The position numbers and the translations under genes are program-made. DNA of 64,000 nt from Whitmania pigra (taxonomy: Eukaryota; Annelida; Clitellata; Hirudinida; Haemopidae). The notes below the pieces were generated by a model. The model was not told the DNA's origin. It saw only the letters and a list, made by a program, of their open reading frames with translations, and ran no database searches. The stretch covers positions 597,001 to 661,000 of the forward strand of contig JAJTWR010000353.1 in the NCBI GenBank assembly GCA_021613335.1, in the 5' to 3' direction. This document shows positions 1-12,410 of this stretch, piece after piece; the stretch's first letter is position 1, and every line of letters begins with the position of its first letter.

Positions 1-15
1 AATCACAACTTTTAT

Positions 16-2418
16 TCAAGTATTTTGATGAAAGGAGGAATCAACTGAGGCTGCAGACTTGTTAATACTCTGAAGATCACCAATGAGGTTACCTTGGTAA
101 AACAATTCAATGAAAAAACATCAGTGCCAAGAAATTCGCGATCAAATTAACGCCTAAAAAATTAAATCTTCAGTTTAAAATTGTAAAATTAACCAAAATG
201 AAAGTTTAAAATACTCAATCCACAAGTACACAGTTTTAGGAGAAAATTATGAATTTGTTTAAACGGCATAAAGAAAGAGAAGTGTGCACAGTGCAATTTA
301 AAACAATTGTGAAAATTAGACAAACTTGTGTTGAGGAGGTAGAAATCATTGAAGAAAGTGCAGCATTGGTTCGTCTCTTTACTGAACTTTCCAGATCCGC
401 CAAACACAACGAGAGTATCCCCAACGACATCCAGAGTGAAGCGACCCCTTCCAGAAAATTCTTCTGTGACATTCAACTTTGTCCAGCAGGTTTCATCTGT
501 CATGCATCACAAATGGTAGATGAATGAGAAAGAAATAGTACTAGCCAGTAGTTAAACATTTGAATTATAATTAATCTAGTAATCATTCAAAAAGACAAAA
601 AATTAAGAGAACTATCAAAAGCCCACCCCACAGGGCTTCTAATGAGTATTAGTTGACATTGCACCTTTACTAAGTGTACAAAAAGCAAAAATGAAAGCAT
701 TGTTTAACACTGTCCAAAAAGTCATGTCATTAACCTACCAAAGTCAAAGACATGAACATCAGCAAAATGTCCATCATTTTGAGACATGCCCCCAACCACA
801 AACATCAGTTTCCCAATGACAGCAGCAGAATGAAAGGATCTTGGTTCTGGAATCGAGCCAGTGGATGTGACTTTTGTCCAAGCAGAGGAAGCTGTCAATG
901 TTGGAGTAAAAGTTGGAAGAGTAAGTGTTATGAACAAAAAATACTTCTTACAAGCTTTTATTTTTACCTTTTAATGAAACATTAAGTTCAGTATTGAATG
1001 ATCACTCAAAATTTATAAAGAGCTCAAAATGATCACCTGTGTCAAAGATGTGGAGATCATTGCAACGTCCTTCTTTGTCTCGACCACCAAAGACCAGGAG
1101 AGAACTTCCGACCGAACACATGGAAGAGGCAGCTCTGGGAGAAGGAGAGTTTGCAATGGGATGCTCAACTTTGGACCACGTTTTAGAGGCTTAAGAGGAA
1201 ATAGAAAAATGTAATAAATATTTTAGAAGATACCATCACCCCTTTAACCATTTGTGCCACAAAATACAACATTCTTTCATACATTTTAAACCATTTAAAT
1301 GGCTTGATTAATCAATCTTTTAAATAATTGTCATAAATTAAAGAAAAACTACTAACTTGTGTCAAAAATAAATAAATCATTGAACCAGCCAAATTTGGCT
1401 GTTTGGTCATCATCACTGTCATCTTCATCACTAGAATCTCTGTTATGTAATGCTTTTTGTACCTAATAAGTCACATGTAGCCAAATTAAAATTATAATAA
1501 AACAACATTAAAATACAAAACAAAAAAAGCAACACAATCTAAATAAAATTTGAACATTATTGAATACATACTTAAGATATAAATTCTATAAACCTATATG
1601 AGATTCAGTGGAGCTTCAGAATCAACATCAGACAAAGTAACTAAGCTATTTGCAAGCTAGGTGTCAAATAAAAAATCTCAATATAAAATCCATTCACCTG
1701 AACTTCACTCAAAGGACCAAATCCTCCAAAGAAATAAATCTTGTTTCCAACCACTGCACTTGAAACTTTGTCTCTCGGACTTGGCTTGTGGCCCGAAGTT
1801 TGTGCTTGTTTCCAAATGTTGGTTTCTTTAAGGTATACCATAACGTTAGAATCATTAAAATAATATTAAGCATGAAAATATTTTATGAAAAACTTATTTG
1901 TAATTTAAGAATATACCTAACAGCAACAATCATTGCATTGCATAATATATTTAAAATGTCTTAAAGTTCCAACAAGCTTGCTCTCAAGCAAGTAATCAGA
2001 AGAAAATACGAGGCTTATATGTTTACCTGTGTCAAAAACATGAAAGTCATCAAGCCATCCACTTTCACAATTCAAGCCTCCAAACAGATACAAGCTTTTT
2101 CCTACAGCAGCCATGGCAGCGGAAGACCTGCATCGTGGCAAACCACCAGAAACACTCAAAACTTCATATTTCTGGTCCACTGGAAAAAATACAGTAATAT
2201 TTTAAAGTGGGTTTATAAATATAAAAAGCTTAATTATCATTACTTGGACAGGCGATTGCCATTTTGTTGGTTTCATGATAATCGTATTTTGTGTGTTCAA
2301 CTCCTCCGAATACATATATTCTCCCATTCACACTGCAACTGCAATGACCGTCCGTCGCTGGAACACCCTTCATAACTGCTTTTGCCCATCCTAACCCCTC
2401 AGGAACTTCAGTATCCAT
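16..2418 (-). CDS. Kelch-repeat (beta-propeller) protein, KLHDC1/KLHDC2-like
   Basis: Eight exons: 2244-2418, 2027-2179, 1698-1825, 1357-1462, 1037-1189, 739-891, 326-496 and 16-92 (complement). They join in one frame to give 371 aa. Each exon encodes about one kelch blade, with Gly-Gly doublets such as IYVFGG, LYLFGG, IYFFGG, LLVFGG, FVVGG and LVVFGG. Most introns fall at the same phase just after a conserved Phe-Asp-Thr, as in repeat proteins grown by exon duplication. The fourth blade carries an acidic loop (DSSDEDDSDDDD) before GWFNDLFIFDT. Human KLHDC1/2 have a similar loop before G-W-x-N-D there, hence the tentative subfamily call. Those proteins are substrate receptors of Cullin-2 ubiquitin ligases, but I do not see a BC/Cul2 box here. 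RABEPK is an alternative by length. The terminal exon (acceptor at 93-94) is the least certain. The stop overlaps a minus-strand AATAAA at 11-16. Confidence 0.85.
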
Positions 2419-3182
2419 TTTGAAAAATCAACAACTTGGCGACCTCAAGCGAAATCCTATGTTCCCGCTGTTTCTCTAAATGAAAAGTTTAGGTTCACTT
2501 TTACATCGAAAAACATTCACAATGTCACACTTTGGTTAAATTCTGGAAAAAAATCATAAAGTTTATTAAAAATGCAAAGCGTCTATTTTTTTTAAACTAA
2601 TGCATTATAATGGAATCAATTTTAGCTTATACAGATTCCATAATCTAAACACTTTTCAAACTCTAAGTTTAATTAGCAACTTTTGAAATACAAAAATAAT
2701 TCTATTTTAAATTAATTCTATTGAAATGCCTATTTTAGGATCAGTTGAAACGTTTCAGAGACCTCATTTACGCTCACAAAAGTTAATTTTTCTATGAGCT
2801 CGCTGTAATTTCACTTCAAACCCTTTGTTGAAAATTCATTACTTCACATAATCTATTGGCCTAGTGTTAATTGATCACAATTCTAGTTTCTATTTCTACA
2901 CGCCAATTCCACTAAAAATAGATGCCTAAAATTATTTCTACTTAACCTCTTAAATTAAAATAAGCTGCACATTATATTCACTGAGTGGTTGGTTCTTGCT
3001 GATGTTCGTAGGTATCCTATAAAGTAGGTCCGCTGTTCACAGCTGTCTGTAATAGGGTGTTGTGCGTAATCCAATTGTCGAGGTCCGTATTTATCGTTCG
3101 CTGCGTGTTTATCGACTTTGTTTGAAATTAGGAAGATTATTTTTGGATTCTCTAACTGCTAAATCATTCTACGTTTCGGAAA
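2419..3182. promoter_or_regulatory. Divergent intergenic region between kelch gene and lamin gene
   Basis: These 764 bp separate two start codons pointing away from each other, so they should hold both promoters and both 5' UTRs. The sequence is AT-rich. I see no convincing TATA box at a sensible distance, no repeats and no additional ORF with coding character. Confidence 0.5.
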
Positions 3183-6100
3183 ATGTCGTCGAAATCAAAA
3201 AAATCATCACCTGCAGCTGGAAAAACAGCCTATTCGAGTACTACGATCACGGTCAGCCCAACTTCTGGACGACCAGCATCTCCAACTTTGATTTCTAGAT
3301 TGGAGGAAAAACACCAGTTGGCCAGCCTTAATGATCGTTTGGCAGCTTATATTGAGAGAGTTAGGGCTCTTGAATTTGAAAATGAAAAATTGGCAAAAGT
3401 GATAAAATCGTATGAAGAGTCTTCATCAAGTGAATCTGCCAAAATCAAGAATCTGTATGACAGTGAGTTGAGCGATGCCAGGAAATTATTGGATCAGATG
3501 GGAAAGGAAAAAGCTAAAGTGCAGCTGGAACTGAATAAAGTTAGGTCTGATTATGATGAGCTTTTGGCAAGGTGAGTCACTATTGCCTGATCAAACCTGT
3601 TTTCTGATTCTGTTTTGAAGTTGTTTTTAAGATCATTTTACAGAATTTTACTGAAATTATATTTTGATCGTTGACAAATTATTTGTCAAGATTTAATGGC
3701 AAGGAGAGGGCTTTGAATGAAGCAGAAAAGAGAGTGCTATCCATTGAGTCTCAGGTCAATAGCTTGCAAGCAAGATTGGCTGATGCTGCATCCCAGAGAA
3801 GGCAAATTGAAGATGATCTTAATGTAAGTGAAATTTTCATTTTCTTTATTTTTCTGGGAACTGTATTGTAGTAGTTGGAGAGTGCTTTAATTACTTAAGT
3901 ATCTTTGTTTATTTAAAAGTTATTATAACATTGTACCTTAACAACTCCTGCTTTAAAACCTTAGTTGATACTATTTAATTTGGTGCTGATATCATACTTA
4001 AGCTGAAACCCCTAAAAGATAGATTAGGCATTTATCAAATGAATTGCGATTATATTGTATTATAAGTAATCTATATGTATAAATTACTTATAATATCTAT
4101 ATGTATAAATATTAAATTATAATAAGTGAAATATTTGAACATGGTTTAAGAAAATATAATTGTTATCAGTGTTGTCACATTTACTCACCATAATAACTAA
4201 GCTTTTTTTTTATCCTTTTAAGCTACAACAAACCTCATCATGTATTTATTTTATATTTATATCTTTTTATCATTATTCTGAATCAGTACTCTTGTAATGA
4301 ACTGCTTGTTAAAATGAGATAATCTCTGTTCACTATGAGAGAAACTTGAAAGTTTGTGGAATGTTGTGCTACTGTTGATCTGTTCTTGTAAATATCTTGA
4401 GATTCCCTCTGCTGGAGGAGATGTGAGTGAGAGGAATAAATGAACAATGAACATGGAATGAATTAATAATCTTTTAAATTACTTCATTAAGGTTCACTGC
4501 ATGAAAAGCTGACCAAATGTTTATAATGTGTTTAGAAATGTTCTTTAGGTTAACTGGATTGATTGCTAGTTATGTCCTTTGTTTTGGCTATAGACATTCA
4601 TTGGTAAATGTCGCAGTCATCATGCTTATAATAATAAGACTAAACAAATTTACTTCAATATCTGTGAGTTTTTGCCTAATAATGTCAATGCTAGAAAGAC
4701 TGCTTGTTTGAAGAAAATACGACCAGTGCTTGCATCATGTAGGCTGGTCTGTAATTGTGGTAGGAAGTGCAAATGCCAGCAAGCAAACAGAGAGATTGTC
4801 ATTGTGGAATGTTCTAGAATTTTGAAGGTAGATTAAGAGGAATCTAGGTCCAACATATCAGTTGTTTAAACTGGGCCATTGATCCGACCCAAAGTATTTT
4901 GTAGGATTAAATAAATTTTCTTCAACGGCTAACTGAGAGAAATGCTTATCCTACACCTATCCACCCGCTCACAATGAGCACACAGTGTGGGTAGGGAGAT
5001 TTGCATACCATGATTGCACCTGCGCTGGATAGCCCTCTCCTTTTTTAAAATCTCTTACGCAGGTTTACGCCTAATTCACCAAGGCCGTGATGTAAGCAGA
5101 TACCATTGATTGTCATCATGAGCACTGTTGTCATTGTCATTAGTTACTTGTTTTGTTACTAAAATAGTTGTAGAATTTTATTTTAAATGGTTTGTAAAAA
5201 AATAATTATATGTATTAGAATTCTATTACTGGGCTTCTAAGTGTGGCAATTATTAATTACCTGTCTGCGTTTAAATTTGCATAAATTCTTGTTTTTAATA
5301 AATCTTGTTGAATGAATGCATGATTATGTACAAATGCAAATCATAATTCCTGATATATCATTTGAACAATTTGCATTGAATACCTTAGTGGCAATTTAAT
5401 GATAGCTTGGTTATGACCAATAACGATAACAATACTGATACTGATGATTTGGAAATTTCAATTTTTTTTTATTGGTAACACATTTTTAATAAATAAACGT
5501 TTCCAATGTATTCAATCACTAAAAATAACAAGCATAACATGATGCTTGAGGCTCTTTTAGTACTGGGACTATTTGAAAGCATTCCTTCAGTAATTACTAG
5601 AGAACTTTCAAGGAAATGAAAATTGAAGACAATTTAAATTAGAAACAATCTTTTGAGAAATATATTGACAGAATTAAATAATCTGATGTCAGTAGCTTAA
5701 TTGATGTCTTTCATCCATCCAATTATATTGATGGACAGACAAATGTAATGAGACGAGTCATGAACGAGGACGTAATTTTAGTTCCTAGTAGTCATAATAA
5801 TAATAATAATAATATTTAATTGTACCCTGACAAAAAAATAAAAATAATAATAACCTCTGAGAACTCATCTCGTTTTAAGCCAGAAAGTTGAGTAAAACTT
5901 CACTTTCCTGTCAGTGTGACTCAGCAATCACGTTCGTCCATTTCCTGACTCGGAATGAAATGCTTCCTTCGTCAATTTGTGGCAGAAATGAATTCAATTA
6001 ATCTGGAGTCCAAAGGATGATTTATCAATTTGAATGGCAAATGAATTTCATTGGCAGTTGATTCATTTCTTCAGTTGGCTCCCAGAGATGGTGATTTGTT

Positions 6101-9100
6101 ATGATTATTTTTTTTTTATCATTGTCATGTTTTGAGACTTATTTCTCTTTTTTCATTTATGGGAGTTTACCAATGGGGTTGTAAAGTCTGGCTTTGTGGT
6201 GGAAAGTGATGAGAAAGTCATCTGAGTTATCTGAAGGATTCTTTTGCAACCTGTTAAAACATATTGGGTTTTTTTTTCATTTTAAAGTTATAAAAAGGAA
6301 TCTTAATCGGTAATGAGTCATCTTTGAATTTTACTTGGTCTTTGTGAGATTTATTTAAACATCTTCAAGGATTTTATTTCCAAGGTTTTAACACATTGTC
6401 TATTAATTGAATGCTGCTTGCAATTACTTACTTTGTGATAATAAATGATTTAAATATCTGGATATGTCTTAAAGATAAGATATGGTGGCTTATTCATCTT
6501 GACATATGCCATGTATATCAATCAGTTGCTCTTCAGAAATGAAATGAATTTGATCTCAGAGCTTCTGTTTCTATTTAGTAAATCTGACTGTTTGTTTTTC
6601 TTCCGAAGAGAGCTAAGAGGGATGCCGAGCAGACGAACAAACAACTGGCGGTGGCAAAAAAGCAGCTAGAAGATGAGACCATCAAGAGAGTGGATCTGGA
6701 GAACAGGATGCAGAGCCTCAAAGAACAACTCGCTTTCCAACAGGAATTACACGAACAGGTTTTGTTGCACGCCTTTTATTAACATAACTCTGCCTATTTT
6801 GAGCTAACTGAGCGTGATGTGATATGCCCACTTTGTAAATTGTATAATTACAATTACTGAAATAACTAAACATTATTGTTATTATTTTTAATGATGTTGT
6901 TAATATTTTTATGTGAAATGAAGTAAAACTCAAACTAAAAAATTAAAGTGCTTTTTAAAATATTTAAAGTTCTCTAAAATCATTAGAATTTTTGATTACA
7001 AGTTTGTTTCACTTTCCTTTTATAGAAGGTGTGACAATGTTAGCATAAATATTTAGGTGTTTTTATTATAATAGCTCTAACAATGTTTAATCCTGCCTGT
7101 AATGTGATTGTGAGTAGATTAGAATTATTTGCTTATTAATTCTTTGGTTATGATTATGATTACGTTTGTGATTCAAAAGTGATGATTCACAACAAGTGAG
7201 CAGATGCATGCTTTGCATTCAACTGCTAGGATGCTTTTGAAGTTGAGCCTATGACCTTCAGGCTTTTACTTCATTCATTTATTCATTCATTCTTTCAGTC
7301 AGTCTGTCAATCTTATTCAAAGACTCACTCTCTTGCAACAAAAGCATTAAATGAGTGCTGCATGCTTTGTATATTTCTTGCTACAAACCTCATTTTGTAC
7401 CAGCTAATACTAATTAACTAAACATTAATTTTAAAAGAGCTGTGGTATTTTTATGAAAACAATTCAATTCGATAAACAAATAAATTATAACTTAAAAGTG
7501 CAGAATTTGTTGAAGAAACATATTTTAAAGCAGCAAAGAAAGCATTACTTTGCGCAGGATTCATATCTTTTAGGTGTGGCTGCAAACAATCAATTGCTAT
7601 GCACCAAAGCATCCCATTATCTTGGAAGAGGTTATTAGAGACAAGCTGACTCAGGAAAGATGTTTGAGCAATCAAGAGATTGAAATTATTTTCAGCTTTC
7701 ATGAAAGCTATTTAGCAGCCTCACAATTGTCAGTTACACTGTATCAGTTGTTATCTGCCCACGCTTGCACTGAGGACTGTTTTAGCACCTCAATAGAGCA
7801 GGTCTTGATTCAGAAATTTTTTGAGATTCTGAGGTCTTTCATGGCAGCCACAATTAAATTAAAAAAAAAAATTGATTCAGGAGTAACATTCAAACATCGC
7901 AACAGCACATACTTAAACTTGTTCTTAAATGTTCGAACAAGTTCCACGACCTTGGTCTTAATTTCTGAGTCACTGTGAGGTCTTATTTCACCTACAATAG
8001 ATGGCGTGACAGCATCAGAACCTCTTATCGCAAGCTTGTGCATGTTGTCGTGGAAACCAGAAGGAGCAGCTCGTAGATAAGCTGTTCAGTAGCATTTCCA
8101 TTATCAAGTATCCTTTGCCACCACCCACTTCAAAGACATCCCATAGGAATGTTTGATGTCTGAGAAATTATTTTTCAGATTTGTTTACTTTTTTTGGTCA
8201 AATGGAAATATAGCATATTGTCTATTTGTCCATTAAATGTAAAGATCATTCAGTCTCAGTACCAATTAGCTAAATAAATCATATCTGAAGCAACTGCTAA
8301 GACAATGTTTTGTTCATATTATTTTTAATATTATTATTATTATTGCAACAAACTAATTAAATCAATAAGTGACAATTTCAATTTAATTAATTAATTATTT
8401 ATTTATTAATTACTTACATTACATTAATTATTATTCCACAATCCAGGAGCTGAACTCGTCCATGACTCAGAAGAAGGGGCTGGAAATTGACTTGGTCGAG
8501 ATCGAGCACCAGAGGGATTTTGAGAATCACCTGTCAGAAGCCCTGAAGCAGATGAGGGAGGAGAATGATGAGCACATCTCCAACAGCAGGGCTGAGATTG
8601 AAAATGTCTTCCAGAAGAAGGTAAACAATGTTTTTTTCGGGTAAAAACAAATTGTCAATTGTTGTCACTGCATTTATTATTATTATTCATTTATTTTATA
8701 TTTTTAGTAGCAATATTGAGCAATGTCTAAAAATAAAACACACCAAACCATCAAACAACTAACTTCCATGATTTTTTTTATTTTTGCTTTTCACTAAAGT
8801 TAGGGGCAACAAGAATCAGGGGCCATCCTCCCCAAAACATGCCCCTGCTTTTATATGGCCTTTATACGTCCCCATCCTAACTTAAATGTTGTCTTAATGT
8901 TGTTTAATGGACTTACATCAACATTGGATAAGTACACCATCGACATTTTATTGCCATTTTATTTTTAACATTTAATCCATTCGTAAATTCTGAAATTGAA
9001 TTTTATTTTATCCTGCAGTTCAACGAACTTCAAAATGCTTCTGGACACTGGCAAGGAGAGGCAAGAAAGTCGCAGATGGAAATCCACCAGCTGAAGACGA

Positions 9101-12100
9101 GGATTGATTCTCTCAATGGTGACATGGACAAACTCAGAGATAAGGTCTTTCAGTGATAATAATGATTGTTGTCAAAAAAAAGCTTACCTAATTCTAACAA
9201 AATAATCCATTTTAAATTCATTGCTATCTTCCAAATGAATTTCTTGTATCTACTTTGTAAGCTTATATTTTTGTGTTAATCATAACTAATTATGAGAATT
9301 GCAAAGAACCTTGAAAAATAGTGAATGTAGAAGTTATTGTTTATGGGGATTATCAGACAAAAATTAATCATGGATTCATTTCTTCATATAAAGGAAAGAC
9401 AAAAGGATATAAGATTTTTATTCTGAAGCCTCAATTTTATTTTTTACCCCAAGCAAGCTTTTGGCATCTTTTTGACATCCTCTGTTGAGTAATGACCAAT
9501 GAATCATGCTTCTTGTGAAGATGACATGAAGGATATTGAAGCCTGAAATCCTGCTGTGTCATCTTAATTGAGTCTTAATTGGTTGATGGGAGTTGATTGA
9601 GTTAATTGAATGAATCGATTGAATGACAGAAATCCATCCACATTCCACAATGGAATGATCATTTGACGGCTTTTATTTCTCGTACTCCACAGAAATTGTG
9701 ATTTGATGGCATTTCTTTGACAAATATTAAGAATTCACTTGTCCTATTAAAAATATTATGTAATTTCACGTATCCGTGTGGAAGATAATATTTGCTGAAG
9801 AATTATAATGCAATAATGATTATTCTGCATTATGAAATGATGTAAAATTTTAGGGATTTTATAAACCCAGATTTTCATCACTTTATAATTAAATTATATT
9901 CAATTTACAAAATATTTGCCTATTTCATAATTATCATCATCATCATCTTAATACAGGCTGAGGGATCAGCTTCTAGAGTGGATTACCTGGAAAGACTTCT
10001 CCAGCAGGAGAGAGATGATCATGCCTCCACCTTGGCAGGTAAGGATGCTGAGATCAAGAGACTGAAAATCCAACTTGAAGAACAGCTGCAGGAATATAGA
10101 GACCTCTTTGACCTGAAGATTCAATTGGACGTTGAAATTGCTGCTTACAGGAAGCTCTTGGAAGTTGAAGAGACCAGGTCGAGATAAATTGTGTTATTTT
10201 AGCATGTATTATGTAACAATGTAATGTAGCAATGTAACTATTGCAGTTAATGATTTAGGATTATTGAATTTTTTCTGTAGTCAAGTAATTGATTGTTGCT
10301 TCTTTTTCACATTTGTGCGAATCTGCAAGTATTTGTCGTTTGTCTGTACTGAAATTTATAGATTAATCACTGCTTTAAAATTTGAAAACACGGTTTATGT
10401 AAAATTTTAACTATAAACGGTTATACTTTGTGATTACTCGTTGTATTTCTTTTTATGACGAGAATATTTCAACCGCACAAAACATCCCTGCCCAACCATG
10501 GAAATGTTCCTCACGACCATTTCATGTTTCCAGGTTGAACACCTCGCAAAAGTTTATGGTGGCGTCGGGATCGGGCAGGAGGAGTTTGGATTCGAGCGGC
10601 GGAAGAAAAAGGAAGCTGGTCGATGTGGAGGGGGACCTGAATGACTCGTACAAGGAGTATTCGTCGTCGTCTTCAACTGGTCAGTCCTTCTCCAAGGGAG
10701 TCATCCAGATTGTGGAGGTTGATGGAGATGGAAAGTTTGTTAAACTCCAGAACTCCACTGACAAGGCTGGTTGAATTGATTGATTGATTGTTGATATGTT
10801 GATTTATTTATTTATTACTTTATAGTTGAGTTATTAACTGATACACTGCAAGTTTAATTACGTATTTAATTTTAAATTCCATTTCTTTTCAAAAACATGG
10901 TCAGCGACTTCATTTTATTTTTGTGTTAAACTTCAACCGACAGGATGTGGCGTTGTCTGGATGGATCCTCAGTCAATCCGATGATTCGAACGAAGTTACC
11001 TACAAATTCCTCAGGACTGCCAACATCAAGCCCCACCAATCTCTCAGTGTTTGTAAACCTATTTTGTATATCCATTCATACAAACTGATTAATATTCATC
11101 TCAACTTCATTCCACCTATCCTTGATATTGTGCAACAGTATTAGAATATAATTAAGAAAATATTAACATATATTTGAATGTAATTGATCTCAACGATAGG
11201 TTTGGAGTCAGGATAAGGCTGGTGGTCAGGGACCAAATGATATCATCATGAAGAACCAGAGCTGGTTGAAGGGCGACAACAAGAAGACTGTTGTTGTGGA
11301 CAACTACGGAGAGGTCTGCTCTTATTGGCCGACTCTAAATTAGTTGACCAATAAAATCATCACGGCCATTAATTATTTAATTTTAATTTCTGTTACCAAT
11401 TTCATTAGTTTAATATTTTGCTATCATTGCATCATGATGTGAAATGACTTGGTTTGAAGTAAATGATTTGTTTATTGGGGTTTTTTTTAGGTTTAATTTA
11501 GTGAATGTGATGTTGTAATCATCGCTATTTGTGATAGTAAACAATATGTACAACATCTTAATTTTATTAATTTTATTGACAGGAAATGGCTTGGAAGGAA
11601 AGCAAACGGTCATTCAGGACAGAGGTTGAAGTGAGTGGTAGCTCATGTTTATTCATATATCTCTTTTTATGGGAGCTATCAAGAACTTCAGCATTTGTAT
11701 ATTTAATTAATGCTTGTATTTGTTAAATTGAAGCCAAGGTTTTTTTTACTATGGAGTATTTATATTAATGCATATGCATTAAAAGTTAACTTTGACAAAT
11801 TACAATGCCCTGACACTGTTTCGTTGACACAAATAACTTTTTCTTAACTTAATTCATTCATTCATTCATCGAAGCTTATGATGTTTTGTTAATGTAATCT
11901 AAACTTCATAAAGCATCATGTTTCTGTAAATGTGTGATTAAGTGTTTTTGTTTCACATTCGCAGAAAAAATCGGTTGGTATTTTCAATCGTGACTCACGG
12001 GCATCGGCTTTCTTGCTTATTTCTGCTAATCAGCTCCGCTTGATAGAGTCTTGATTGACTTTGAAATAAAAATTGAAAACAATATTTCTGATAGGTGCTT

Positions 12101-12410
12101 GACTGTTTGACTTACAGTTTCATTTGTGGCCACAGCGGACTCACTGTGTTAGCATGTGGTTGCTTGTAGAGGAAAGAAGTCATTAACAAGCTTAATTTTA
12201 AAAACAGATCTAAATTAATTAAATTAATTGTCTGTAATTTATTTAATGCGACTAATTGCACGTGAATGTGATGCATACTCGACAGCCGTAGTTCCTATTT
12301 CGATGTTACCTTAAATCTGTCATCGAACTCTTTAACTTCAGTCCCTCAGTCGTGTTGGAACCATGACCAGAAGAGGTGCAAGCTCCCTCATCACTGGAAT
12401 GTTCCTCTGA
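3183..12410 (+). CDS. Nuclear lamin (intermediate filament protein with lamin-tail domain)
   Basis: Exons 3183-3571, 3691-3823, 6609-6758, 8447-8620, 9019-9144, 9957-10177, 10534-10765, 10944-11048, 11200-11313, 11583-11630 and 12342-12410 give 586 aa. The head (1-38) has two Ser-Pro-Thr sites (25-27, 33-35) next to ISRLEEKHQL, the position of mitotic CDK1 sites in lamins. The alpha-helical rod (about 39-395) starts with LNDRLAAYIERVRALE and ends with EIAAYRKLLEVEETR, both intermediate-filament signatures. A basic nuclear-localisation motif RKRK is at 422-425. An Ig-fold lamin tail follows (about 447-565; SGWIL, WLKGDN). It should form the nuclear lamina under the inner nuclear membrane. Two oddities: the exon 7/8 junction needs a GC donor at 10766, and the last exon ends TGMFL with no C-terminal CaaX prenylation box, so the final exon may be an isoform end or misassigned. 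Confidence 0.9.
7700..8100 (-). other. Unassigned coding-like stretch inside lamin intron 3
   Basis: Within the intron 6759-8446 there is an antisense open stretch of 77 codons (8043 down to 7810), followed by another open antisense segment to about 7450. The composition is less AT-rich than the rest of the intron. No domain is recognised. It may be a decayed transposable-element fragment or chance, and I do not claim a gene. Confidence 0.15.

Noticed and set aside
11965..12052. Possible alternative last exon of the lamin gene (starting KKSVGIFNRD)
   Set aside because: It has an acceptor and matching phase, but lacks lamin-tail character or a CaaX box. The exon at 12342 has the better acceptor. 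Kept only as a note in the lamin finding.
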